The notes under the pieces are model-generated. The model had not been told where the DNA came from and searched no databases. It saw only the letters and a program-made list of their open reading frames with translations. A stretch of 64,000 nt of DNA from Burkholderia humptydooensis (GTDB lineage: Bacteria; Pseudomonadota; Gammaproteobacteria; Burkholderiales; Burkholderiaceae). Made by a program: the position numbers and the translations under genes. The stretch is taken from assembly GCF_001513745.1 (NCBI RefSeq), contig NZ_CP013382.1, forward strand, positions 1,674,001 to 1,738,000, given 5' to 3'. This document shows positions 17,373-25,499 of the stretch, piece by piece (position 1 is the first letter of the stretch; each line of letters opens with the position of its first letter).

Positions 17373-19307
17373 TCAGCGCTTCGCCGGCAGCGGCGGCTCG
17401 CCCGCCGTCGTCGCATTGCGCGCCCAGTCGACGAACTCGCTGTCGTAGCGGTTGCCGATGTACGCGACATAGTTCGCGTAGCCGTCGTAATCGCCCACCC
17501 GGAAGCGCGACACGATCGTGTCGACGTCCGCGCGATGGCGCTCGAACATGAAGCGCGTCGCCATGTAGCCCCACCGGTATGCGCGCGCGACGTAGTCGCT
17601 CGACGAATACAGCGTGCCGAGCACGTCCGAGAACCGGTACGCGCCCGTGTGCGCGGCGTCGATCGATTCCTGGTTGTCGTTCTTTCTCGACAGATATTCG
17701 GCGACGCCCTCGATCCACCAGACCGTCGGCTTCGCGGTGCTCGCCGTGAAGTCGCCCGCCATGTCGTAGCGGCCGTCGAGATAGTGCGTGAACTCGTGCT
17801 CGAGGTTCCAGACCTTGAACTCGGGCCGCAGCCACGACGCCTCGTGCGCGATGAAGCGCGCCTGGTTGCCGGGCGCGGACGGATCGCCTTCGAGATACAT
17901 GCCGCCGTTATCGGTGCTGATTCCGTAGATCACCGAAGCATATTTGCGATAGTTCGCGTAGTCATCGAAGATGACGAGCTCGATCGTGTCGTTGCGATCG
18001 CCCGCCACCGGCTTGCGCCCGGTCTGCATCATCCGGTGGAAGTAATCGTCCTGCTGCGCGACCGCCGTGCATACCGACTGCAACTGCGGCACCGTCATGT
18101 CCTGCGCGAGAATGCGCACGCTCGCGCTGCACGCGTAACGATACTTGAGCACCGCATCGGTCAGCCGCTTCTTGTAGTCGCACGTGCCGTAGTCCGAGCA
18201 GTCGCCCGCGTCGCCGTAGTCGACCGCTTCCGCCGCCGCGAGCCACAGATCGCTGTCCGCGCCCGTCATGCTCGTCGACGCGAGCATGTCCTGGATCATC
18301 TTCTTCACGCGCGGCTTCTGCGCCGGATAGCGGAGAAAACGAAACGTTTCGCGCGCCGCGTCGGCAAGCTGATACGCGGCGCTCGTGTTCGACAGGCTCG
18401 CGCGGTTCGCGGTGACGAAGCGGTTGAGCGTCTCCGGCAGCGTCGCGTCGCTGTCGAGCATCGGCTGCGCGCCGCTGCGCTGGTGCGCGTAGAAAAACAC
18501 CGTCAGCAAGCCGGTGAAGCCGCCCGCCGCGCTGCGCTGCAGCAGCGGCGCCGCCGCCTGCGGATTCGTCGCGCTCACGGTGTACGACGCGATGCGGCTC
18601 TTCAGCGTGGGCAGGTAGTACGCCTCGTCCTTCATGTTCGTGATGAGCTTCATCAGCTCGTTCGCGGTGCTCGGCGCGCGCGCGTTCTCACGGTAGAGCG
18701 CCTCGCCTTCGAGGCTTTGCTTGATATACGGACGCAGCCACACCGCGAGATTCGGAATCGGATCGGCAATGCCCGATACATCATATTGGTAATACGCAGC
18801 GCGCAGATAAATCAGCGAATTGACCAGAATCAAATTGCTCGCATCGTACCGATATATATCCTGCACGAAGCGACTCGCGACGGCATGCACGTTTTCGGCA
18901 TTGAAAATCTGCGTGGCCAGCGTTTTATCGACTGAGAACAGGCCGTAATGGCATTCGTAATCGGGCAGGTTCGCGACGTAATCGGCGAGCGCCGCGCCGT
19001 GATACTGGGCCATCACCGACATGTCGCGGCAATCGGCGCCCGGCGCGCTGCGTTTGCTGCGCCTGGCCGGCTGCTTGCGCTGCGAAGGCTTGGTCAGCGC
19101 TGCGCGATCCTGCTCGCTCAGCGGCAGGTTGTATTCGGCCTGCTCGGGCGAAACCGGCAGATTCTGCGGCACGCGCGGCATGCGCGCCTGCTTTTGCTGC
19201 GCCGGCTGCGTATTGGCCGACGCCGTGCCGATCAGCCCCGCGAATACCGACAACATCACGGTGGCCGACCAGCGACAGGTTTTGCGAGACAGCTCCACTA
19301 TTGGCAT
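17373..19307 (-). CDS. Secreted M9-family collagenase
   Basis: A 644-residue zinc metalloprotease with an N-terminal signal peptide (MLSVFAGLIGTASA). It has the M9 collagenase core: zinc motif HEFTH at residues 504-508, third ligand Glu533 in WWIEGVAEYLS, and the family block GISTDNGGMYLEGDP just upstream. The activator domain fills residues about 90-390. It stops soon after the catalytic domain and lacks the PKD and collagen-binding domains of clostridial ColG/ColH. It should be exported and may degrade collagen or collagen-like peptides. The 80 bp before the start are AT-rich. Confidence 0.9.
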   Translation of the reverse strand: MPIVELSRKTCRWSATVMLSVFAGLIGTASANTQPAQQKQARMPRVPQNLPVSPEQAEYNLPLSEQDRAALTKPSQRKQPARRSKRSAPGADCRDMSVMAQYHGAALADYVANLPDYECHYGLFSVDKTLATQIFNAENVHAVASRFVQDIYRYDASNLILVNSLIYLRAAYYQYDVSGIADPIPNLAVWLRPYIKQSLEGEALYRENARAPSTANELMKLITNMKDEAYYLPTLKSRIASYTVSATNPQAAAPLLQRSAAGGFTGLLTVFFYAHQRSGAQPMLDSDATLPETLNRFVTANRASLSNTSAAYQLADAARETFRFLRYPAQKPRVKKMIQDMLASTSMTGADSDLWLAAAEAVDYGDAGDCSDYGTCDYKKRLTDAVLKYRYACSASVRILAQDMTVPQLQSVCTAVAQQDDYFHRMMQTGRKPVAGDRNDTIELVIFDDYANYRKYASVIYGISTDNGGMYLEGDPSAPGNQARFIAHEASWLRPEFKVWNLEHEFTHYLDGRYDMAGDFTASTAKPTVWWIEGVAEYLSRKNDNQESIDAAHTGAYRFSDVLGTLYSSSDYVARAYRWGYMATRFMFERHRADVDTIVSRFRVGDYDGYANYVAYIGNRYDSEFVDWARNATTAGEPPLPAKR

Positions 19308-19719
19308 TTGATTTGCCCTCGGTTATTTTGGAGCGCCGAAGATATAACATCGCCCATCAACAAGTCAATTTAATGAAAGGAAGACAGGTCAATTCAGGTT
19401 GATTGAATTATTTACCCGTTGGAATCGATTTTTACAATAATTCGATTAACCGCCCGAATTTCCAGAGCGACATCCGCAATACGTCCGCGATTCGCGACGG
19501 ACCGGCGCGCCAGGTCGTGACGACGGCGTGACGCAGGACATCGAAAAAAATCGGGGGGAGTTTCGCGTCGCCGTGCTGGCCGCGCATGCGGCGCGGCGAC
19601 GTGAGCCGAGACGACCGCCTGCGCGGCCGCCTCGGCGTCCAGGGCGTCAGTTCCAGGGTGTCGAATCCAGGGCATCAGGCATTGCGCCGAAACTCAGCCG
19701 TCCACGCCACTCGGCCCGA
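19308..19719. other. Intergenic between collagenase and peptide gene
   Basis: About 410 bp. The right half holds three 11-bp direct repeats (see 19638-19676); the left half (19311-19450) is AT-rich and probably contains the collagenase promoter. An open frame at 19412-19675 on the minus strand has no supporting features. Confidence 0.5.
19638..19676. repeat. Three tandem TCCAGGGYRTC repeats, 14-bp period
   Basis: TCCAGGGCGTC (19638), TCCAGGGTGTC (19652) and TCCAGGGCATC (19666) are spaced exactly 14 bp apart. They lie 45-82 bp downstream of the peptide gene's stop codon, in its likely 3' untranslated region. Confidence 0.6.
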
Positions 19720-20016
19720 TCAGGTCCGCACTGGCTGCGACAGGGCTGGAATCGACTGCGAGACCAGTGGCGCCGCGAGCGCAACTGGCGCCGCGTGCGC
19801 GCTCAACTGCGTCGCAAGCTGCACGCCGGCCGGTGGCGCCGTCGCGAGCGGCACCGCCGCCGGTGGGGCCGTCGCCGGTGGGGCCGTCGCGGGTGGAACA
19901 CCCAGCAATGGCACCGCGCTGCTCGCCAGCGTCGCCGAGGCTTCGCTCAAGCGCTCGACGACTGGCGCCAGCGACGCATGAACCGCCTTCAACTGCTCGT
20001 CATCTAGCATTCCCAT
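19720..20016 (-). CDS. 98-residue Ala/Pro-rich peptide, possible carrier or precursor
   Basis: The ribosome site is exceptionally strong: AAAGGAGGTGATG lies just before the ATG at 20016. The N-terminal 30 residues are charged and helical-looking (MGMLDDEQLKAVHASLAPVV), followed by repeats (PPATAPPATAPPAA), a hydrophobic segment and the C-terminus QPVRT. Ten of 15 proline codons are CCA (residues 18, 36, 41, 46, 51, 61, 77, 83, 90, 95); four are CCG and one CCC. CCA is rare in this genome context: none of the 28 prolines of the adjacent PLP enzyme uses it. It is preceded by a UGG-anticodon tRNA-like gene 38 nt upstream. Function unknown; scaffold, precursor or recoded substrate are all possible. 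Confidence 0.7.
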   Translation of the reverse strand: MGMLDDEQLKAVHASLAPVVERLSEASATLASSAVPLLGVPPATAPPATAPPAAVPLATAPPAGVQLATQLSAHAAPVALAAPLVSQSIPALSQPVRT

Positions 20017-20035
20017 AGCATCATCACCTCCTTTA

Positions 20036-20051
20036 TTTGTCGACGGACAAA
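20036..20051 (-). promoter_or_regulatory. Small hairpin between tRNA-like RNA and ribosome site
   Basis: Arms TTTGTC and GACAAA with a four-base loop. It sits immediately after the tRNA-like CCA and before AAAGGAGG. It could mark the processing junction between the RNA and the peptide mRNA, or set ribosome access. Confidence 0.4.
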
Positions 20052-20054
20052 TGG

Positions 20055-20241
20055 TGGCGCACCTGACGGGATTCGAACCCGCATTCCCCAGCCCCCAAAA
20101 CTGGTACTTTTGAAGCCTGCGATTCACGGCCCTCGGCCCGGCTCACTGCCTGCATTGACGCCCTGGAAAGCTGCAGGCGGGTATCGCCCGGCCTACTTCC
20201 GCTTCACGTTCGGCCCCATTGTCCGATTAAGCTACAGGTGC
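20055..20241 (-). tRNA. tRNA-like gene, anticodon UGG, with about 110 nt inserted in the D arm
   Basis: Read on the minus strand, all tRNA parts are present in order. These are acceptor GCACCTG (20241-20235) pairing perfectly with CAGGTGC, TA at 8-9, D stem GCTT with loop AATCGGACA (A14, G18, G19, A21 kept) and D-stem 3' strand AAGT. Then come anticodon stem CCAGT/GCTGG with loop TTTGGGG (anticodon TGG), a five-base variable loop, T arm GCGGG-TTCGAAT-CCCGT, discriminator G73 and encoded CCA (20057-20055), followed by a second CCA. About 110 nt separate the D loop from AAGT. The insert is GC-rich and can pair with itself (TGAAGC with GCTTCA near its ends; AGGC-GGG/CCC-GCCT inside). It is too short for, and does not resemble, group I or II introns. 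G1:C72 and G73 differ from the C1:G72, A73 recognised by bacterial ProRS. Confidence 0.7.
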
Positions 20242-20255
20242 AATTCCCGAATCCT

Positions 20256-21413
20256 TCAATGCCGCAGCAGTTGCTTCAGACTGCTCAGCAATCGATCGAC
20301 ATCGTCCGGGCCGTTGTAGCCCTGGATCGAAATCCGCATGCGAGGCCGGCCGCCGAAACGGTCGACCGATACATCGATCCCGCATTCGTTGCGCAACCGG
20401 TACAAGAGCGCGATGTCGTCCGTTTCCGGCGGCAGTTGTGCGCAGACCATCTGGCCATGCCATTCATGCGCGCCCGGCGGATGGTAGAGCGGCTCGCGCG
20501 TCAACGCGGCCACCTCGCGCTGCGCGTCGCTCGCGAGCGCGATGCAGCGCCTGCGCACGCTGTCCCAGTCGTGCTCGCGCTGGAACGCGATCGCGCTCGG
20601 CACGCTCAGGAAGGCGGAGATGTCGCGGCTGCCCTGCCACTCGTGATACTCGACGAACTTCGACGGCCCCGGGTTCTTCGGCTCCCAGCCCCAACTGACG
20701 ACGAGCGGTTCGACGAGCGGCTGCACGTCCGGTCTCGCATACAGGAACGCGCTGCCCTTCGGCGCGCAAACCCATTTGTGCAGGATGCCGACATAAAAAT
20801 CCGGATCCATCGCGCGCAGCGACAACGGCAATTGCCCGGGCACGTGCGAGCCGTCGACGATCGTCAGGATGCCGCGCGCACGCGCCCGCGCGCAGATCGC
20901 CGCGACCGGAAACACGAGCGCGGTGGGCGACGTCAACTGGCTGATCAGGATCGCGCGCGTGCGCGGCGTGACGTCGCGCCAGAAATTCTCGACGAACTGC
21001 GCGTGCGTCGTCACCGGCAGCGAAACCTTGTGCCGGACGATCCCGAAACCCCGCTTTTGCGCGGTGAAGCGCCACAGTCGCTCGATGCCGCCATGTTCGT
21101 GATCGGTGGTGAGCAGTTCGTCGCCCGGGCCGAGCGGGATGCTGCGCGCGATGATGTTGACGCCCGTGGTGCCGTTGCTGACATATACTAGGTTGTCGCG
21201 TTCGGTATCCACGTATTCGGCCAGTATCGCTCTCGCCTGCGCCATGCGTTCCGTGAAACGGCGCGACAGGAAATCGACCGGCTCGCGCTCGAGCTCGTAC
21301 TGCCATTGCACGTGACGCTCGAACACCGGCCGCGGCGTCGCGCCGTACGCGCCGTGGTTCAGATAGGTCACGCCCGGGTCGAGCAGAAACAACGATTTCA
21401 GTGAGTCTGTCAT
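20256..21413 (-). CDS. Class V PLP-dependent enzyme (isopenicillin-N-epimerase/cysteine-desulfurase-like)
   Basis: A 385-residue fold-type I PLP enzyme: TYLNHGAYGATPRPV at the N-terminus, NGTTGVNIIARS near residue 80, Asp187/His190 (TIVDGSHVPGQLP), and the Schiff-base lysine Lys213 in HKWVCAPKGSAFL. This subgroup includes isopenicillin N epimerase-like proteins and amino-acid lyases used in natural-product pathways; the substrate is unknown. Its start is only 11 bp from the start of a divergent methyltransferase gene. The stop codon lies 14 bp before the tRNA-like RNA, so PLP enzyme, RNA and peptide are probably one transcript. Confidence 0.85.
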   Translation of the reverse strand: MTDSLKSLFLLDPGVTYLNHGAYGATPRPVFERHVQWQYELEREPVDFLSRRFTERMAQARAILAEYVDTERDNLVYVSNGTTGVNIIARSIPLGPGDELLTTDHEHGGIERLWRFTAQKRGFGIVRHKVSLPVTTHAQFVENFWRDVTPRTRAILISQLTSPTALVFPVAAICARARARGILTIVDGSHVPGQLPLSLRAMDPDFYVGILHKWVCAPKGSAFLYARPDVQPLVEPLVVSWGWEPKNPGPSKFVEYHEWQGSRDISAFLSVPSAIAFQREHDWDSVRRRCIALASDAQREVAALTREPLYHPPGAHEWHGQMVCAQLPPETDDIALLYRLRNECGIDVSVDRFGGRPRMRISIQGYNGPDDVDRLLSSLKQLLRH

Positions 21414-21424
21414 GGCCTTGTCCG

Positions 21425-22132
21425 ATGTTCGAAAATCCGGTCGGCAATCTGGCGGCCGAAGCTCGCCGCCTCGCGCGCGCATGGCGCCGAGGCGGCCCGG
21501 GCCTCGCGATCCGCGTCGCGCTCGACCGGCTGTGCGACGCGACGCTCGAACGGCGCCTGAACATCCGTAGCGGCGGCCTCGTGCCGATCGAGTCGCTCGT
21601 CGCCGAATGGCAGGACTGCCACGACTACTACCCGAGCTCGATCCGCGCATTCAACCGCGTGCTGCGCGACCTCCATGTCGCGCGCGACGACGTGTTCGTC
21701 GACTACGGCTCCGGGATGGGGCGCGCGATCGTCCTCGCCGCGCGCTTTCCGTTTCGCGAACTGATCGGCGTCGAAACGTCCGATCGCCTGCATCGCGCTG
21801 CGCAGGCGAACGTCGGCCGCGCGCTGCCCGACGCCGATCGCCGCCGCATCCGTCTGCTGCATTGCGACGCGCGGCGCTTTCGCTTGCCCGACGCCGCGTC
21901 GGTGCTGTACTTCTACAATCCGTTTCATGGCGACATCCTCCGCGCCGTGTTCGCCGACATCGAGCGATCGCTGCGGCAACATCCGAGACGGCTGAGAATC
22001 GTGTTCAACAATCCGTCGCATTTCCGGGTCATCGAGTGCGATTACGGCTGGCTGCGCAGGCACCGGGAATACGCATTCGAATATCCGATCGCGGTCTACG
22101 AAACATCCTCCTGCGCGCGCTCGCGCGCATAG
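21425..22132 (+). CDS. Class I SAM-dependent methyltransferase
   Basis: A 235-residue protein with the SAM-binding glycine loop VFVDYGSGMGRAIVLAA near residue 98, the acidic ribose contact in LIGVETSDRLHRAAQ, and a NPF(H) catalytic-region motif (LYFYNPFHGD). It is the only rightward gene in the 19.7-29.7 kb cluster. Its first codons lie within the PLP gene's promoter area, and its 3' end overlaps the TauD-like gene by 37 bp on the opposite strand. A GTG at 21401 is an alternative start; no strong ribosome site is visible. It may modify the cluster's product. Confidence 0.8.
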   Translation: MFENPVGNLAAEARRLARAWRRGGPGLAIRVALDRLCDATLERRLNIRSGGLVPIESLVAEWQDCHDYYPSSIRAFNRVLRDLHVARDDVFVDYGSGMGRAIVLAARFPFRELIGVETSDRLHRAAQANVGRALPDADRRRIRLLHCDARRFRLPDAASVLYFYNPFHGDILRAVFADIERSLRQHPRRLRIVFNNPSHFRVIECDYGWLRRHREYAFEYPIAVYETSSCARSRA

Positions 22133-22989
22133 AACGGCCGGTCTCCCGCGATCGTCGTCCGATACATCGTGCGCCGGTAGCGCGCCATGTCGTAGTCGGT
22201 CGCGCGATGCGCGAGGCAGCGGTTGTCCCACATCAGCAAATCGCCCGCGCGCCAGCGGTGGCGGTAGCCGAACCGCGCCTCGTCGAATGCGATCGCGTGC
22301 AGATGCGCCATCAGCGCTTCGCCGTAGCGCCGCTCCATGCCCACGATGCGCCACGGCACGACGCCGCCGATGTAGAGCGCGTTCTGCCCCGTTTCCGGAT
22401 GCGTCCTGACGACGGGCTGCAGCATGTCCGGCCACACCCGCTTCTGGTCCGGCGGCGGGGCCGGCCGCCGCGGATAGTGGAACGGCAGCGTCTGCACGCG
22501 ATCCATCACGAACGTGCGGCCGTCGATCCGGGCGCGCAGCCACGCGGGCAGCGCGCGATAGGCGGCCGTCATGTTGACGAAGCACGTGTCGCCGCCCTCG
22601 GCCGGTGTCTCGTCGCCGAACAGCAGCGTGCCGGCGGGCGGGCACGCGAGGAAATGGCCGTCCGTGTGCCAGTAGCGGCCGCTGATCGCCGCGCCGATCG
22701 GCTTGCCGTCCTTCACGATGTTCGACAGCACCAGCACGTCCGGTTGCCCGTCGCACGCGTTCTCCGCGCGCGTATAGACGACGGGCTCGCCGAAACGGCG
22801 CGTGAACGCGACGAGCCGCGCCGGATCGAGCGCCTGGCCGCGAAAGACGAGCAGTCCGAAACGCAGCCACGCCGCGCGGATCGCGCGCACGGTGTCCGCA
22901 TCCAGATCGGCGCGCGCGTCGACACCGTCGATCTGCGCGCCGAGCGCCGCGGACAGCGGGCGGATGCAAAGCGTCGAGCCGTCAGACAT
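22096..22989 (-). CDS. TauD/TfdA-family Fe(II)/2-oxoglutarate dioxygenase
   Basis: A 297-residue TauD-like enzyme. The iron ligands are His108 and Asp110 (YWHTDGHF) and the distal His261 (WDNRCLAHRATDYD), with the 2-oxoglutarate-binding arginine in RYRRTMYR near residue 272. Relatives hydroxylate unactivated carbons next to carboxylates or sulfonates. The start overlaps the ATP-grasp stop by eight bases, so it is the last gene of the main minus-strand operon. In context it probably hydroxylates or desaturates an amino-acid-derived intermediate. Confidence 0.88.
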   Translation of the reverse strand: MSDGSTLCIRPLSAALGAQIDGVDARADLDADTVRAIRAAWLRFGLLVFRGQALDPARLVAFTRRFGEPVVYTRAENACDGQPDVLVLSNIVKDGKPIGAAISGRYWHTDGHFLACPPAGTLLFGDETPAEGGDTCFVNMTAAYRALPAWLRARIDGRTFVMDRVQTLPFHYPRRPAPPPDQKRVWPDMLQPVVRTHPETGQNALYIGGVVPWRIVGMERRYGEALMAHLHAIAFDEARFGYRHRWRAGDLLMWDNRCLAHRATDYDMARYRRTMYRTTIAGDRPFYARERAQEDVS

Positions 22990-24595
22990 GGATCGCTCCG
23001 AGGTGCGCGGGCACCGCTTGCACGGCGAGCTCGCGCATGCGCGCAAGCCGCGCCGACGCCTGCGCGACGTCGAGATTGATCGCGAGCGCATCGTGACCGT
23101 CGCGGCGCGCGAGATTGGGCAGGATGACGAAGCCCTGCGGCCGCTCGCGGCTGAAGATCAGGCCCGCGCGCGACCATGTGTCGACGCACGCGCGAATCTC
23201 CGGAATCTCGAACTCGCCCCGGTAGCCGAAACTGCTCACCGAGCGCACGTCGATGCCGGCCGCGCGCAGCCAGGCCCGCACGGCGAGCGGCACATAGACG
23301 GCCGTCAGCCGCGGATTGCAGTCGCCGACGAACCAGTACCGCCCGTCCGCGCCCATGCATCCGTCGAAATTGACGGGCCCGCGGTAGCCGCGCGCCGCCA
23401 GCGCGTCGAGCAGCGCGCCGCATCGCGCGACCCACTCGCGCGCGCGGCAATCGTCGAGCAGGCCGTCGTCGACATGCAGGCCGAGAAACTGGCGCCGCTG
23501 CGCATCGCGATACAACTGCGCCGCCACCGCAACGACGCGATGGCTGCCGTCGTCTTCAATGTAGAAGCTCGCGCCGACGCTCGCCGGCCTGCCCCACGCG
23601 CCGGCGGGAGGCTGCAACGCCGGCTGCACGATCAGCGGCAGGCCGGCGCGGCGCCGCGCCTGGCGCCGCCGCAGGTCGACGAGCGTCGCATCGCTCAACG
23701 CCACCGTCTCCATCGACGGCGGCAGCGCGCACTCCGAGCGCAGCTCGCGCACGTGTGCCGGATCGTCGAAGCCGTCGGCGAGGAGCCAGCGCCGCACCTC
23801 GGCGGCGAACGCCGGCGCGCGCTCGGCGAAGTTCGCCTCCGACAGGATCGCCGATACGTTGCCGCTCGAATCCTGCGACGACTTCAGAAAGAGCCCGCTC
23901 GAGGGCGCGCGCCGATCGCATTGCGCGGCGAAACGCGCCGCGAGCGCGGCCCAGTCGCGCATGCGCAGGAACGCGTCGGGCGCGAGCACGGCGCTCGGTG
24001 CGAGCGGCGGCCCGCCGCGTATCGCCGCGTCGCGCACGAACGCGAGGAAGCGCGCCTTGTTGTGCCACGCCTGCGCGAGCGCGGCGACGCGCTCGCAGCC
24101 CGCGCGATCGAAATCGACCGCGACGCCGCGGCCGCGCAGCAGATCCGCCAGTTCGCCCAGCATGCGCGCGGTGGTCGGCGCCATCTGGTTCGCGACGAAG
24201 CCGATTCGCGCGCCGTCGCGCGCGAGCGCATGCGCCGCGCGATCGAACGAGTCGGTCGCCGACAGCGACAGCGTCCGCAAATCGCATCGCACGTGGACGG
24301 GCGCCGGCAAGCGCGGCGCCGCGACGCCGTGCGCGGCGGCGAGACGCTGCAGCCGCTCGTCGAGCGTCGCGAGCAGGCGCGCGTAATGCCGCCCGTGCGC
24401 GTCGTCGAGCACCAGCAAGACGCTCGGCAAGCCGAGCAGGCCCGTGTAGACGAGAAAGCGGTCCTGGCAACGGAACGCGAACGTGTTTTCGGCCTCGCCG
24501 CTGTCGAGAATCAGGCCGCCGCCGACGAGAGCGAGTGGCCGCTCGCCGCGCCCGAACGCGAAGCCGGGAAACGCGTGCGTGCCGGCGGCGCTCAT
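22982..24595 (-). CDS. ATP-grasp ligase
   Basis: A 537-residue protein with C-terminal ATP-grasp features. GPVNFDGCMG is followed by the metal-binding segment WFVGDCNPRL (Asp425, Asn427, Arg429), matching the D/E-x-N-x-R pattern of the fold. FLKSSQDSSGNVS near residue 250 may be the nucleotide-binding loop. The N-terminal half is a preATP-grasp-like region. Such enzymes join a carboxylate to an amine using ATP, for example adding an amino acid to a carrier or building a small peptide. It overlaps both neighbours (ATGA with the di-iron gene, eight bases with the TauD gene). The substrates are not known. Confidence 0.8.
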   Translation of the reverse strand: MSAAGTHAFPGFAFGRGERPLALVGGGLILDSGEAENTFAFRCQDRFLVYTGLLGLPSVLLVLDDAHGRHYARLLATLDERLQRLAAAHGVAAPRLPAPVHVRCDLRTLSLSATDSFDRAAHALARDGARIGFVANQMAPTTARMLGELADLLRGRGVAVDFDRAGCERVAALAQAWHNKARFLAFVRDAAIRGGPPLAPSAVLAPDAFLRMRDWAALAARFAAQCDRRAPSSGLFLKSSQDSSGNVSAILSEANFAERAPAFAAEVRRWLLADGFDDPAHVRELRSECALPPSMETVALSDATLVDLRRRQARRRAGLPLIVQPALQPPAGAWGRPASVGASFYIEDDGSHRVVAVAAQLYRDAQRRQFLGLHVDDGLLDDCRAREWVARCGALLDALAARGYRGPVNFDGCMGADGRYWFVGDCNPRLTAVYVPLAVRAWLRAAGIDVRSVSSFGYRGEFEIPEIRACVDTWSRAGLIFSRERPQGFVILPNLARRDGHDALAINLDVAQASARLARMRELAVQAVPAHLGAIHV

Positions 24596-25497
24596 GCGCC
24601 CCCCGGCGCGACGGCGGCCGATTCGCATGCGTCGAGCGCGCCCGCGACGCGCAGCGCATGCAGCGTCTGCCGGGTCGACTGCGCGCGGCGGCGATGCATC
24701 GCGTCCGGCGCGCTGCACGCCGACATCGCGCGGTCGATCTCGCACGCGGTGAGGCCGGCGTCTTCGAGCGCATCTGTCGTGATGCGCGCGTCGGCAAACA
24801 GGAACGCGTCGATGAGCCCCGGCCACTGCGGCCGCAGCGCGTCGCGAACGCCGGCCGGCCATTGCGGCCACAGCAGCGTCAGCAGCCGCGAGAAATATGC
24901 GCTGTGCCGGGCTTCGTCCAGATAGTGCCGGCGGAGAAACGTCCGCACGTCCGGCTGCAGGCCGTCGTCGCGCCAGTCGTCGCGAAGCGTGTGCGTGATC
25001 AGCGTCTCCGCGACCACGGCCGCACAGAAGCGCAGCACCGGCGCATCGACGCTGGGCAGCGTCGCCACGAGCCGGTCGACGTGCCGCAGGAAGCCGGGCG
25101 CGCGACGCGGCCTGTCCGCGCCCGTCGCCGCCCGAACCCGCGTCATCAGCTCCTGCGCGAGCAGCGCATGATATGCCTCGTCGCACTGCACGCGCAGCGC
25201 GTCGGCCACGACTTCGTCGCCGTAGTCCGCGTGCAGCGCGCGAGCCGCGATGTCGCGCGCCACCTGCGAGATCAGCGCGTTCTCGAGCGCGACGGTGAAG
25301 CTCAGGTGCGCGATCAGCAGACCGCCCGCCGCGCGCTCCCGTCGCGCATCGCGCGCGGCGAGACCGGACAGCGCGCCGCCCGCTTCGTCCGCGATCCATG
25401 CGCCCGCGCCGCCCGTCAGCCACGCGCCGGCCGGCATCGACCGCACCGACGCCGCCCGATGCCAGTCGTCGAACGGCGAGCGATAAGCGGCGTCCAT
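24592..25497 (-). CDS. AurF/CmlI-like di-iron oxygenase
   Basis: A 301-residue helical protein with the di-iron ligand set of the p-aminobenzoate N-oxygenase (AurF) family: Glu72, Glu107-x-x-His110 (DEAYH), Glu164 (AETLITHTL), and His191-x3-Glu195-x2-His198 (HYLDEARHSAYF). AurF-type enzymes oxidise amines to hydroxylamines, nitroso or nitro groups; some relatives cut carbon-carbon bonds. It is encoded two bases after the methyltransferase stop. In this cluster it is the best candidate for N-oxidation of an amino-acid-derived amine. Confidence 0.85.
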   Translation of the reverse strand: MDAAYRSPFDDWHRAASVRSMPAGAWLTGGAGAWIADEAGGALSGLAARDARRERAAGGLLIAHLSFTVALENALISQVARDIAARALHADYGDEVVADALRVQCDEAYHALLAQELMTRVRAATGADRPRRAPGFLRHVDRLVATLPSVDAPVLRFCAAVVAETLITHTLRDDWRDDGLQPDVRTFLRRHYLDEARHSAYFSRLLTLLWPQWPAGVRDALRPQWPGLIDAFLFADARITTDALEDAGLTACEIDRAMSACSAPDAMHRRRAQSTRQTLHALRVAGALDACESAAVAPGGA

Positions 25498-25499
25498 GA

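Noticed and set aside
19412..19675. 87-residue minus-strand frame downstream of the peptide gene
   Set aside because: No ribosome site, overlaps the direct repeats, no recognisable sequence.
20052..20110. First read as a tRNA 3'-end fragment, for example an integration (att) scar
   Set aside because: The matching 5' acceptor and D stem were found at 20241-20220, so it is a complete but interrupted tRNA rather than a 3' duplicate. No integrase or second copy is visible.
20055..20241. tmRNA or group I intron explanation for the interrupted tRNA
   Set aside because: tmRNA lacks a D stem and anticodon stem and uses alanine identity; here all tRNA arms are present. A 110-nt insert has none of the group I core elements I could recognise and is too short.
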